Below, in pieces: positions 21,539 through 30,211 of a stretch of 33,229 nucleotides of DNA. The position numbers were made by a program, and so were the translations under genes. Each line of letters begins with the position of its first letter. Within the stretch, counting starts at the first letter, position 1. This DNA comes from Rhizobiales bacterium CCH3-A5. GTDB taxonomy: Bacteria; Pseudomonadota; Alphaproteobacteria; Rhizobiales; Beijerinckiaceae. The stretch is from positions 1-33,229 of the forward strand of contig LSIB01000118.1 of assembly GCA_001556025.1 (NCBI GenBank), given 5' to 3'. The notes beneath the pieces are model-generated. The model was not told where the DNA came from and ran no database searches. It was given only the letters and a program-made list of their open reading frames with translations.

Positions 21539-22528
21539 GTGAAAGTGCTGATCGTCGGCGGCTGCGGGTTCGTCGGGTTGAACATCGCCGAGCATCTGCT
21601 GGAGCAGGGCGACGAGGTCGTGCTGTTCGACCGGGCGGCGTTGCCGGAGGGTGCAGCGCGCGCCTTTTCGGGCCTGCCCGGCAGCCTTCGCATGATCGGC
21701 GGCGACGTCACTGATCGCGAGGCGATCGCGCAAGCGGTCGCGCCGGGCTTCGACGCCGTGGTTATGGGCGCGGCCATCACCGCCGGCTCGGCTCGCGACG
21801 CCAGCGACCCCGAGACGATCCTGCAGGTCAATCTTCTGACGCAGATACCGCTGATCGCGGCAGCGCGGGACGCGGGCGTGCGCCGCGTGATCAATCTGAG
21901 TTCGGCTGCGGCTTTCGGCGCGGCCGGCGAGCGCGAACCCGTCCTCGACGAGACGACGCCGGGCGACCCCGTCGGGCTCTACGCCGTGACCAAATGGGCG
22001 AGCGAGCGCGTCGGCCGCAGGCTCGGCTCGCTCTGGGGCGTGGATCTGGTCTCGCTGCGGCTGAGCGGCGTGTTCGGCCCATGGGAGCGGGCGACCGGCG
22101 TGCGCGACACGCTGAGCCCGCAATGCCAGATTCTCAGCGCCGCCGTCGCGGGCAAACCGGCGCTGCTGCAGCGGCCGGGCCTGCGCGACTGGATCTTTGC
22201 GCCCGATGTGGCGCAGGCCGTGCGGGCGGTCGCGGCGGCCCCGGCGCTGGCGCATGACCTCTACAACGTGTCCAACGCCGAACGCAGCTCGGCGCTCGCC
22301 TTCGGGCAGGCGCTGGCGGATCACTATCCGGGCTTCGTCTGCCGGCTGGCGGAGTCGGGCGAGGCGGCGACGATCGACCTGCACGCCGCCACCGACCGCG
22401 CTCCGCTTTCGACCACGCGGCTGGCGGACGATCTCGGCTGGCAGGCGCGGACCAGCCTCGCCGAATCCGCTGCCGGGCTCGCCGCGTGGCAGCGCGAGCA
22501 TGGCGGCGAACCGGAGACGGCGCGATGA
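21539..22528 (+). CDS. NAD-dependent epimerase/dehydratase (extended SDR)
   Basis: A 329-residue Rossmann-fold protein. The NAD-binding motif GGCGFVG is at 7-13, the catalytic pair is Tyr148/Lys152 (YAVTK), and LSSAAAFG supplies the usual Ser. The C-terminal part holds RDWIFAPDVAQAV, typical of sugar-nucleotide epimerases and related dehydrogenases. It starts at GTG 21539; GTG 21545 is an alternative and ribosome-binding support is weak (AAGGGG 12 bases upstream). Its stop overlaps the start of a classical SDR gene, so the two probably act in one pathway, perhaps oxidation of a sugar acid or hydroxy acid delivered by the downstream importer (inference). Confidence 0.85.
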   Translation: MKVLIVGGCGFVGLNIAEHLLEQGDEVVLFDRAALPEGAARAFSGLPGSLRMIGGDVTDREAIAQAVAPGFDAVVMGAAITAGSARDASDPETILQVNLLTQIPLIAAARDAGVRRVINLSSAAAFGAAGEREPVLDETTPGDPVGLYAVTKWASERVGRRLGSLWGVDLVSLRLSGVFGPWERATGVRDTLSPQCQILSAAVAGKPALLQRPGLRDWIFAPDVAQAVRAVAAAPALAHDLYNVSNAERSSALAFGQALADHYPGFVCRLAESGEAATIDLHAATDRAPLSTTRLADDLGWQARTSLAESAAGLAAWQREHGGEPETAR

Positions 22529-23286
22529 GGCTTCAGGGCAAGGTCGCGGTCATCACCGGCGGCGGTTCCGGCATCGGCCGAGCCACCGCGCTGCTCTTCG
22601 CCCGCGAGGGCGCACGGATCGCCGTCGTCGACCGGGACGAGACGGGCGCAAGCGAGACGGTGGCGCAGATCGCCGCGGCTGGCGGCGCGGCGCTCGCCCA
22701 GACCGGCGATGTCGGCGAGCCCGGCTTCGCCGACGGGGTGGTCGAGACGGTGATGGCGCGCTTCGGGCGAATCGACAGCCTGGTCACGGCGGCCGGCTTC
22801 TCCTGCGGCGGCACGGTGACGACGACCGCGCCCGAGGATTGGGACGCCGTTTTCCGCGCCAATGTCGGCGGCACATTCCTGTTCGCGAAGGCCGCGATCC
22901 CCGCAATGCAGCGCCAGGGCGGTGGAGCGATCGTGACCTTCGCCTCGCAACTGGCGCTCGCCGGCGGGCGCGGCAACTCAGCCTACATCGCCGCCAAGGG
23001 CGCGATCCTGAGCCTGACCCGAACGATGGCGGTGGACTATGCGGGCGACGGCATCCGGGTGAACGCGGTCGCGCCGGGTGCTATCGACACGCCCATGCTG
23101 CGCCGCAGCTTCGCCCGCCATGCCGAGCCGGAGCTGGTCCGCGAGGCCTCGCGCAACCGCCATGCGATGAGGCGCTTCGGCGTCGCGGAAGAGGTTGCAA
23201 ACGCGGTGCTCTATCTGGCGAGCGACGAGGCGTCCTTCGTCACCGGCACAGTGCTGCCCGTCGATGGCGGCTGGCTTGCGGCGTGA
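22525..23286 (+). CDS. Classical short-chain dehydrogenase/reductase
   Basis: A 253-residue SDR. The cofactor motif TGGGSGIG is at 11-18, Asp36 at the end of strand 2 suggests NAD(H) preference, and the catalytic set is Ser141, Tyr154 and Lys158 (YIAAK). VNAVAPGAIDTPML and the C-terminal SFVTGTVLPVDGGW are typical of the FabG-like branch. The ATG overlaps the epimerase TGA (ATGA), indicating coupling. The substrate is unknown. A short gap of 37 bp separates it from the flavin oxidoreductase. Confidence 0.9.
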   Translation: MRLQGKVAVITGGGSGIGRATALLFAREGARIAVVDRDETGASETVAQIAAAGGAALAQTGDVGEPGFADGVVETVMARFGRIDSLVTAAGFSCGGTVTTTAPEDWDAVFRANVGGTFLFAKAAIPAMQRQGGGAIVTFASQLALAGGRGNSAYIAAKGAILSLTRTMAVDYAGDGIRVNAVAPGAIDTPMLRRSFARHAEPELVREASRNRHAMRRFGVAEEVANAVLYLASDEASFVTGTVLPVDGGWLAA

Positions 23287-23323
23287 CCAAAAGCCGGCAT
23301 GATCGCTGCATGGGCCCGCCACG

Positions 23324-24736
23324 ATGAAACATGACGGCCTCTCCGTTCTCGAAAGCCGGATCGCGAGCGACCTCGCCCGGATCGCGCATCCGCGCGCGCC
23401 TTGGCTCGCGCCAGTGCAGGGGCCGGACGGGAAACCCGCCTTCGACGTCATCGTGGTCGGCGGCGGCCAGTCGGGGCTCGCCACCGCCTTCGGGCTGCTG
23501 CGCTCGCAGGTGCAGAACATTCTGGTGCTGGACAAGGCGGCGGCCGGGCAGGAGGGGCCGTGGCGCTCCTATGCGCGCATGCATACCCTGCGCAGCCCGA
23601 AAGACTTCACCGGTCCCGATCTCGACGTTCCCAGCCTGACCTACCAGTCCTGGCATGAGGCTAAGTTCGGCAGCGAAAGCTGGCAGGCGCTCGGTCTGAT
23701 CGACAAGGACCATTGGGCCGACTACCTCGCCTGGTTCCGCCATGTCGTCGGCGTTCCGGTTCGCAATGGTTGCGAGGTCGTCGATCTCGCGCCGGCTTCC
23801 GGGCTGATCGCGGTCACGGTCAGGACTGCCGAGGGCACTGAGACGCTGCATGCCCGCAAGGTGGTGCTTGCCACAGGGCAGGAAGGCATGGGCGACTGGA
23901 CGCTGCCACAAGCGATCGCGGCGCTGCCGCCGCACAGGCGCGCGCATTCCGCCCAACCCATCGACTTCACCGCGCTCGCCGGCAAGCGCGTCGCCGTGAT
24001 CGGGGCGGGCGCATCCGCCTTCGACAACGCCGCGACCGCGCTGGAGGCGGGCGCGGCCCATGTTCACCTGCTTTGCCGGCGTTCGGAGCCGCAGGTGATC
24101 CAGCCCTATCGCTGGCTGACGTTTCGCGGCTTCCTGCGTCATTTCAGCGATCTCGACGATGCCTGGCGCTGGCGCTTCATGAGCGCCATTCTCGCCATGC
24201 GCGAGGGCTTTCCGCAGGCGACCTATGATCGCTGCGCCAGCCACGCGGCTTTCACCCTGCATCTTGGCGCTCCGGTCGTCAGCGCGATGCATGCACCCGA
24301 GGGCGTCGAGCTTGCGACCCCGGCCGGGCCTGTTCTGGTCGATTTCGTGATCGGCGCGACCGGCATCGACATCGACCCAGGCGTGCGGCCTGAACTCGCC
24401 CGCGCGGCGGGCAACATCGCCGCCTGGGCCGACCGCTACCAGCCGCCCGAAGCGGAGCGCGACGAGCGCCTCGGCCGCTTCCCCTATCTCGCCGACGATT
24501 ACGCGCTGACCGAGAAGACGCCCGGCCTGACGCCATGGCTCGCCGACATCCACCTCTTCACCATCGCCTCGACCATGAGCTTCGGCGCGTCGGGATCCTC
24601 GATCAACGCGATGACGACGGCCGTGCCCAAGCTAGTCTCGGGCATCACGCGCGGATTGTTTCGCGCCGATGTCGAGGCGCATTGGGCCGCGTTTCAGGCC
24701 TATGACGTGCCGCAGGCCGTGCTGCGGAAGCCGTGA
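23324..24736 (+). CDS. FAD/NAD(P)-dependent oxidoreductase, flavin monooxygenase-like
   Basis: A 470-residue protein with two dinucleotide-binding motifs: VIVVGGGQSGLATAFGLL (about 43-60, FAD) and RVAVIGAGASAFDNAA (about 223-238, NADPH). The spacing and the LPPHRRAHSAQPIDF segment before the second motif resemble flavin-containing and Baeyer-Villiger-type monooxygenases, although the exact family fingerprint is altered. It starts at ATG 23324. It lies between two dehydrogenase genes and a complete dipeptide-type importer, all on one strand, so it may oxidise the imported compound (inference). Confidence 0.82.
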   Translation: MKHDGLSVLESRIASDLARIAHPRAPWLAPVQGPDGKPAFDVIVVGGGQSGLATAFGLLRSQVQNILVLDKAAAGQEGPWRSYARMHTLRSPKDFTGPDLDVPSLTYQSWHEAKFGSESWQALGLIDKDHWADYLAWFRHVVGVPVRNGCEVVDLAPASGLIAVTVRTAEGTETLHARKVVLATGQEGMGDWTLPQAIAALPPHRRAHSAQPIDFTALAGKRVAVIGAGASAFDNAATALEAGAAHVHLLCRRSEPQVIQPYRWLTFRGFLRHFSDLDDAWRWRFMSAILAMREGFPQATYDRCASHAAFTLHLGAPVVSAMHAPEGVELATPAGPVLVDFVIGATGIDIDPGVRPELARAAGNIAAWADRYQPPEAERDERLGRFPYLADDYALTEKTPGLTPWLADIHLFTIASTMSFGASGSSINAMTTAVPKLVSGITRGLFRADVEAHWAAFQAYDVPQAVLRKP

Positions 24737-24825
24737 ATTGTATGCAGTCTGTATGGCATTACGCTTGCATCCTGTTCCGTCCGGAACCAATCTGGCCTGA
24801 AGGCCATGACAACAGGGGAACGACC

Positions 24826-26433
24826 ATGACAACCGCAAGGACGAGCCTTCTCGCTGCCGCGCTTTTGGCCTCCACGGCGCTTCCGGCGCTGGCCCAGACC
24901 CGCGCGGAGACGCTGCGCCATGTCACCGGCGCGGCGATCAACACGCTCGACCCCAACATACCCGGCTCGACGCGCGAGGCCTTCGGCCTTTCGCTGCTGA
25001 CCTATGACCGGCTGCTCTCCTTCGGCAAGAAGCAGCTCGACGGGAAATGGGTCTTCGATCTCGACAAGTTTCAGCCCGAACTCGCCGAGAGCTACACCGT
25101 CAGCCCCGACGGGCTGAAGATCACCTTCAAGCTGCGCAAGGACGCCAAATTCCACGATGGGACGCCGGTGACGGCCGAGGACGTGAAATGGTCGCTCGAT
25201 CGCGCAGTGACCGCCAACGTCCTCGGCAAGGGCCAGTTGCTCACCGGCTCGCTGACGAGTGCCGACCAGTTCAAGGTCGTCGACGCCCACACCTTCGAGG
25301 TGACGCTGCCCAAGCCCGACAAGCTGGCGCTCGCCAACCTCGCCGTGGTCTATCCGGTGATCTTCAACTCCAAGCTCGCCAAGTCGAAAGCGACCGCCGA
25401 GGACCCCTGGGCGCTGGCCTGGCTGAAGGAGAATACCGCCGGCTCCGGCGCCTACATCATCGAGAGCTACAAGCCCGGCGAGACCACCATCCTGCGCAGG
25501 AACCCGGACTGGAACCGTGGCTCGGCCGACAAGCCGGCCGGCTTCAAGCGCATCATCACCCAGACCATCCCGGAAGCGGCCACCCGCGCCAACCTCGTCG
25601 AGAAGGGCGACGCCGACATCGTCATCGACCTGCAGGCGACAGACGCCGCCGATCTGGAGAAGAAGGGCAAGCTCAAGGTCGTCTCGACACCGCAATACAA
25701 CGCCATCACCTTCGTCTCGTTCAACAACCAGATCCCGCCCTTCGATAAGATCGAGGTGCGCAAGGCGATCGCCGCCGCGCTGCCCTATGAGGACATGTTC
25801 AAGGCGGCGCTGTTCGGCCGCGGCAAGCCGCTCTACGGCGCGACCTGGGCGGACGGCAAGGCGCCGAGCGGCGACACCTTCCCGATCGTTCAGCCGGTGA
25901 AGACCGACATCGAGGCCGCCAAGAAGCTGCTGGCGGCCGCAGGCATGCCCGACGGCTTCTCCACGACCTTCTCCTTCAATGTCGGACAGGCCGGCACGGC
26001 CGAGCCGATGGCGGCGCTGCTGAAGGAATCGCTCGCCAAGATCGGCATCAAGGTCGATATCCAGAAGCTGCCCGACGCGCAGATGTCGACGCTGATCAAC
26101 GAGAAGAAGGTGCCGTTCTTCACAGAGGGCATCGTCGCCTGGCTGCCCTCGATGGACTACTTCTACCGCAATTTCTACATCGGCCCGATCCGCTGGAACT
26201 ACTCCTCGCTGAACGACCCGCAGATCACCGAATGGGCGCAGGCCGCCCGCTTCGAGCCCGATGCGGCGAAGTATGCGGCCTATGGCAAGGATCTGAACAC
26301 GCGGCATTTCGAGCTGATGCCGCAGATCCCGCTCTGGCAGCCCTCGCAGGACGCGGTGATGCAGCCCTCGGTCGAGGGCTATGTCTACCAGTTCCACCGC
26401 CAGATCGATTTTCGGGATTTGAGCCGGAAGTGA
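24826..26433 (+). CDS. Dipeptide/oligopeptide-type ABC substrate-binding protein (SBP_bac_5)
   Basis: A 535-residue periplasmic protein. A signal peptide (MTTARTSLLAAALLASTALPALA) precedes QTRAETLRHVTG, then typical family blocks: LAESYTVSPDGLKITFKLRKDAKFHDGTPVTAEDVKWSLDR, GSGAYIIESYKPGE, VRKAIAAALPYE and PLWQPSQDAVM. The start ATG 24826 follows GGGGAA; an upstream ATG at 24741-24743 region would spoil the signal peptide. It heads the importer genes and has its own 89-bp leader with short repeats, so it may have a promoter separate from the oxidoreductase genes. The ligand could be a peptide, opine, glycoside or similar. Confidence 0.9.
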   Translation: MTTARTSLLAAALLASTALPALAQTRAETLRHVTGAAINTLDPNIPGSTREAFGLSLLTYDRLLSFGKKQLDGKWVFDLDKFQPELAESYTVSPDGLKITFKLRKDAKFHDGTPVTAEDVKWSLDRAVTANVLGKGQLLTGSLTSADQFKVVDAHTFEVTLPKPDKLALANLAVVYPVIFNSKLAKSKATAEDPWALAWLKENTAGSGAYIIESYKPGETTILRRNPDWNRGSADKPAGFKRIITQTIPEAATRANLVEKGDADIVIDLQATDAADLEKKGKLKVVSTPQYNAITFVSFNNQIPPFDKIEVRKAIAAALPYEDMFKAALFGRGKPLYGATWADGKAPSGDTFPIVQPVKTDIEAAKKLLAAAGMPDGFSTTFSFNVGQAGTAEPMAALLKESLAKIGIKVDIQKLPDAQMSTLINEKKVPFFTEGIVAWLPSMDYFYRNFYIGPIRWNYSSLNDPQITEWAQAARFEPDAAKYAAYGKDLNTRHFELMPQIPLWQPSQDAVMQPSVEGYVYQFHRQIDFRDLSRK

Positions 26434-26455
26434 GGGTGGGCCGCGCTTCCTCCCT

Positions 26456-26550
26456 CCGTCATGGTCGGCCTTGTGCCGACCATCCACGTCTTTCGTCGTC
26501 GAGTTCTACGTCCAAGACGTGGATGCTCGCCACACGGGCGAGCATGACGG
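26456..26550. repeat. 95-bp multi-hairpin palindromic element between binding-protein and permease genes
   Basis: Four nested or adjacent perfect inverted repeats: outer CCGTCATG/CATGACGG (26456-26463/26543-26550), ATGGTCGGC/GCCGACCAT (26461-26469/26475-26483), an 11-bp stem (26482-26492/26514-26524) and ATGCTCGCC/GGCGAGCAT (26523-26531/26537-26545). The RNA or extruded DNA could form a cloverleaf-like structure. It fills the gap between the abundant binding-protein gene and its permease, where such elements can stabilise the upstream mRNA or attenuate downstream expression, as described for REP elements. It is likely a dispersed genomic repeat. Confidence 0.8.
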
Positions 26551-26569
26551 GCGGGGGACGCTGAGCCCT

Positions 26570-27604
26570 ATGTCCTCCCAACTCGCCACCACCGCCAAGC
26601 GCGCCGGGCGACGCTTCCTGTCGTCGCTTCCGGCGCTGTTTGGCGTGCTCGTCTTCACCTTCCTGCTGATGCGGGTGCTGCCGGGCGATCCGGCGGTGTT
26701 CTTCGCGTCTGGCCCCACCGCCGGCAAGGAGGAGATCGAGCTGATCCGCAAGTCGATGGGGCTCGACAGGCCGGTGCCCGAGCAACTCGTGCGCTATCTC
26801 GGCGATGTCGGGACCGGCAATCTCGGCCGCTCGCTCACCACCGGCCAGCCGGTGCTCAGCGATCTGCGCAACCGGCTGCCGGCCTCGCTGGAGCTGACGT
26901 TCTCGGCCCTGCTGATTGCGCTTCTCACCGCGATCCCGCTCGGCGTGGCGGCGGCGCTCCGGCAGGGTTCGGCGGTCGATCATCTCGTGCGCTTCATCTG
27001 CGCGCTCGGCGTCTGCGTGCCGACCTTCGTCTCGGGGCTGCTGCTGATCTACGCCTTCTACTACCTGCTCGGCCTCGCGCCGGACCCGACCGGCCGCGTC
27101 GACATCTTCACCTCGCCGCCGCCTCTCGTGACCGGCTTCCTGCTGGTCGACTTCGCGCTGGCTGGCGACTGGGAGGGCTGGCGCGCCGCCGCGCGGCAAC
27201 TCGTCCTGCCGGCCTTCACCATGGCGCTGTTCGTGGTCGCGCCGCTCGCCCGCATCACGAGGGCCGCGATGCTGGCCTCGCTCGGCAGCGATTTCGTCCG
27301 CACCGCGAAATCGCTCGGCCTGCCGCGCCGCAAGATCATCGTCACCTACGCCCTGCGCAACGCGATCCTGCCGGTGCTCACCATCGCCGGCATCGTGTTC
27401 TCGACCATGCTGGGGGCGAATGTGCTGGTCGAAAAGGTGTTCTCCTGGCCGGGCGTAGCCTCCTACGCGCTCGACGCGCTGCTCTCGTCGGACTATGCGC
27501 CGGTGCAGGGCTTCGTGCTGCTGATGGCGTCGATCTTCGTGATCGTGAACCTGACCGTGGACGTGCTCTACGGCATCGCCGATCCCAGGGTGTCGGTGGA
27601 ATGA
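26570..27604 (+). CDS. DppB-type ABC permease
   Basis: A 344-residue inner-membrane permease of the dipeptide/nickel family with about six helices. The N-terminal FLLMRVLPGDPAVFF motif is diagnostic for DppB/OppB proteins. The cytoplasmic coupling loop is in RTAKSLGLPRRKIIVTYALRNAILPVL. It follows the repeat element by 19 bp, and its stop overlaps the start of the second permease (ATGA). With that permease it forms the channel of the importer. Confidence 0.92.
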   Translation: MSSQLATTAKRAGRRFLSSLPALFGVLVFTFLLMRVLPGDPAVFFASGPTAGKEEIELIRKSMGLDRPVPEQLVRYLGDVGTGNLGRSLTTGQPVLSDLRNRLPASLELTFSALLIALLTAIPLGVAAALRQGSAVDHLVRFICALGVCVPTFVSGLLLIYAFYYLLGLAPDPTGRVDIFTSPPPLVTGFLLVDFALAGDWEGWRAAARQLVLPAFTMALFVVAPLARITRAAMLASLGSDFVRTAKSLGLPRRKIIVTYALRNAILPVLTIAGIVFSTMLGANVLVEKVFSWPGVASYALDALLSSDYAPVQGFVLLMASIFVIVNLTVDVLYGIADPRVSVE

Positions 27605-28449
27605 CGTCCGCGACCCTCCGCCACACCGTCTGGATCCTGCGCGGCAATCCGGTCACGGCCGTTGCCGCCGCAGGGGCGCTGATCCTGTGCATCCTCGCCG
27701 TCATCGGCCCCTCGATCGTGCCCTATGACCCGATCGCGTCGGACGTGCCCAATGCACTGCAGCCGCCAAGCGCCAAGTACTGGGCCGGAACGGATCAGCT
27801 CGGGCGCGACGTCTTCAGCCGGCTCATCGTGGCGGCGCGGCTCGACCTCGCCATCGCCGCCTCGGCCGTGACGCTGTCCTTCGCGCTGGGTGCGGTGATC
27901 GGCTCGCTCTGCGGCTATATCGGCGGCCGGCTCGACCGCTATGTCGGCCGCTTCGTCGATGTGCTGATGGCGTTTCCGCTCTTCGTGCTCGCCATGGCGA
28001 TGGTGGCGGCGCTCGGCAACCGGGTCGAGAACATCGTCATCGCGACCGCGATCATCAACCTGCCCTTCTATATCCGCTTTGCCCGGGCCGAGGTGAACGT
28101 CCGGCGCAACGCCGGCTGGGTCGAGGCGGCGCGCGCCTGCGGCGACTCGCATCTCTCCGTCGTGCTGCGCTTCCTGTTGCCGAACGTGCTCCCGGCTATG
28201 GCGGTGCAGGTCTCGCTCAATCTCGGCTGGGCGATCCTGAATGCGGCCGGCCTTTCCTTCATCGGGCTTGGCGTCTCGGCGCCGACGCCGGAATGGGGCA
28301 TCATGGTCGCGGAGGGCGCACGCTTCATCTCGACCGGCAAATGGTGGCTCGTCGCCTTTCCGGGGCTCGCGCTGATGCTGACCGTTCTCTGCTTCAACCT
28401 GCTCGGCGACGGATTGCGCGACATCCTCGATCCGCGCATGCGCACATGA
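27601..28449 (+). CDS. DppC-type ABC permease
   Basis: A 282-residue permease with an N-terminal helix, the periplasmic WAGTDQLGRDVFSRLIVAARLDL block diagnostic for DppC/OppC, and the coupling loop EAARACGDSHLSVVLRFLLPNVLPAM. The C-terminal LSFIGLGVSAPTPEWGIMVAEG is also typical. Start and stop both overlap neighbours by ATGA, so it is tightly coupled to the DppB-type permease upstream and the ATPase downstream. Confidence 0.92.
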   Translation: MTSATLRHTVWILRGNPVTAVAAAGALILCILAVIGPSIVPYDPIASDVPNALQPPSAKYWAGTDQLGRDVFSRLIVAARLDLAIAASAVTLSFALGAVIGSLCGYIGGRLDRYVGRFVDVLMAFPLFVLAMAMVAALGNRVENIVIATAIINLPFYIRFARAEVNVRRNAGWVEAARACGDSHLSVVLRFLLPNVLPAMAVQVSLNLGWAILNAAGLSFIGLGVSAPTPEWGIMVAEGARFISTGKWWLVAFPGLALMLTVLCFNLLGDGLRDILDPRMRT

Positions 28450-30194
28450 ACGCCTTCGCGAACCCGCAGGGCGCACCCCTGCTATCGATCGAGGATCTGC
28501 ACGTCTCGTTCTCGACGCGGCGGGGCGTGGTCGAGGCCGTGCGCGGCGTTACGCTGCATGTCGCGGCTGGCGAAACGCTGGGCATCGTCGGCGAGAGCGG
28601 CTCGGGCAAGTCGGTCACGGCGTTTGCGGTGACGCGCCTGCTCGACGCCTCGGGTCGGATCGCGGCAGGCAAGGTTCGCTTCAAGGGGCAGGACATTACC
28701 TCGGCCTCGTCGAAACAGCTGCGCTCCCTGCACGGCGCGGCGATCTCGATGATCTTCCAGAACCCGCGCGGCGCGCTGAATCCGATCCGCACCGTCGCGC
28801 TGCAGATCGCGGATGCGGTCGGCGCGCATGAGCGCATTTCCGCGAGCGAAGGTCGCGAGCGCGCGCTCGATCTGCTGAAGGCGGTGCTGATCCGCGATCC
28901 CGAAAAGCGTCTCGACGCCTATCCGCACGAGCTTTCGGGCGGCATGTGCCAGCGCATCATGATCGCGATGGCGATCGCCAGCCGGCCGGCGCTGCTGATC
29001 GCCGACGAGCCGACGACGGGGCTCGACGTGACCACCCAGAAGACGGTGATGGACCTGCTGGCTAGGATCACCGCCGAGCGCGGCATGGCGATGATCCTGA
29101 TCACCCATGATCTCGGGCTGGCGGCCCGCTATTGCGACCGCGTCGCGGTGATGCAGCATGGCAAGGTGGTCGAGGAGGCGCAGCCGCGCGGCCTGTTTAG
29201 TGCGCCCCGGCACGACTACACCAAGCGCCTCGTCGCGGCCTCGCCGACCGCGACCTCGACGATCGCGGATCTGGCGCCTTCGTCATTGCGAGGAGGCGCA
29301 GCCGACGAAGCAATCCAGCGGGGTGGCGCGAACCCTGCTGGATTGCTTCGCTCCGCTCGCAATGACGGAGAGGACAAGCCCGCTCCCGGCACGCCACTGC
29401 TGCTCGAGGTCCAGAACCTCGTGAAACGCTATGATGGCGGGGTCGTCGCGGTGAACGACGTGTCGTTCGACATCAAGCCGGGCGAGAGTCTCGGCCTCGT
29501 CGGCGAGTCCGGCTCCGGCAAGAGCACGATCTCGCGGTTGGTCTGCCGGCTGATCGACGCCAGCGAGGGCGAGATCCTGTTCGACGGCCAGCCGATCGGC
29601 CAGCAGGCGGCGCGAGACTTCCACCGGTCGCCGCTGCGCAAGGACATCCAGATCGTCTTCCAGGATCCGACCGACTCGCTCAATCCGCGCTTCAACGCGT
29701 TCGACTGCATCGCCCACCCGCTGCGCCGGCTGCTGGCGATGAACGACGGCGCGGCGCTGACCGGGCGCGTGCGCGAATGCGCGGCGCGCGCAGGTCTGCC
29801 GGCCGAGCTGCTGGAGCGCTTTCCGCATCAGCTTTCCGGCGGACAGAAGGCGCGCGTCGGCATCGCGCGCGCCATCGCCTGCCGGCCGCGGCTCCTGGTG
29901 CTCGACGAGCCGACGGCGGCGCTCGACGTCTCTGTGCAGGCGGTGATCCTGCAGCTGCTCGACTCGCTTCGCCGGCAGGACGGCATGGCGCTGCTCTTCG
30001 TCAGCCACGACCTCAACGTCGTCCGGATGATGTGCGACCGCACGGTCGTGCTGCAGAACGGCGCGATCGTCGAGCAGGGCGAGAGCCTGGCGCTGTTTCG
30101 CGCTCCGCAAGCCGCCTACACGCGGCAACTGCTCGACGCCGTGCTGCATCTCGACGGCCCCGGCCAGCGCGAGGCGGCGATGGCTGGCGACTGA
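28446..30194 (+). CDS. Fused double ABC ATPase (DppD-DppF) for peptide-type importer
   Basis: A 582-residue protein with two ABC domains. Domain 1 has Walker A GESGSGKSVTA (about 50-60), signature LSGGMCQR and Walker B LLIADEPTTGLD. Domain 2 has Walker A GESGSGKSTIS (about 352-362), signature LSGGQKARVG and Walker B LLVLDEPTAALD. Such fusions serve as both motor subunits of Dpp/Opp systems. The signature of domain 1 has Cys where Gln is common, probably tolerated. The linker (about residues 279-308) is encoded by an in-frame palindromic repeat, listed separately. Start ATG overlaps the DppC stop. No typical C-terminal oligopeptide-transporter extension is visible beyond the second domain. Confidence 0.92.
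   Translation: MNAFANPQGAPLLSIEDLHVSFSTRRGVVEAVRGVTLHVAAGETLGIVGESGSGKSVTAFAVTRLLDASGRIAAGKVRFKGQDITSASSKQLRSLHGAAISMIFQNPRGALNPIRTVALQIADAVGAHERISASEGRERALDLLKAVLIRDPEKRLDAYPHELSGGMCQRIMIAMAIASRPALLIADEPTTGLDVTTQKTVMDLLARITAERGMAMILITHDLGLAARYCDRVAVMQHGKVVEEAQPRGLFSAPRHDYTKRLVAASPTATSTIADLAPSSLRGGAADEAIQRGGANPAGLLRSARNDGEDKPAPGTPLLLEVQNLVKRYDGGVVAVNDVSFDIKPGESLGLVGESGSGKSTISRLVCRLIDASEGEILFDGQPIGQQAARDFHRSPLRKDIQIVFQDPTDSLNPRFNAFDCIAHPLRRLLAMNDGAALTGRVRECAARAGLPAELLERFPHQLSGGQKARVGIARAIACRPRLLVLDEPTAALDVSVQAVILQLLDSLRRQDGMALLFVSHDLNVVRMMCDRTVVLQNGAIVEQGESLALFRAPQAAYTRQLLDAVLHLDGPGQREAAMAGD
29281..29367. repeat. 87-bp palindromic repeat inserted in frame within the double ATPase gene
   Basis: Outer arms CGTCATTGCGAG (29281-29292) and CTCGCAATGACG (29356-29367) and inner arms CGAAGCAATCCAG (29306-29318) and CTGGATTGCTTCG (29338-29350) are perfect inverted repeats. 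The 87-bp length is a multiple of three and adds 29 codons to the linker between the two ABC domains without a stop. The arm sequence resembles a dispersed palindrome normally found between genes in several Hyphomicrobiales genomes (recalled, not searched). Confidence 0.85.
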
Positions 30195-30211
30195 GCGCGC
30201 CGTCGCGCCTC

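Noticed and set aside
24700..26487. A 595-codon minus-strand open frame
   Set aside because: It is the antisense of the peptide-binding-protein gene, which has a signal peptide and clear family blocks. The minus-strand product is Arg/Gly/Leu-rich without similarity.
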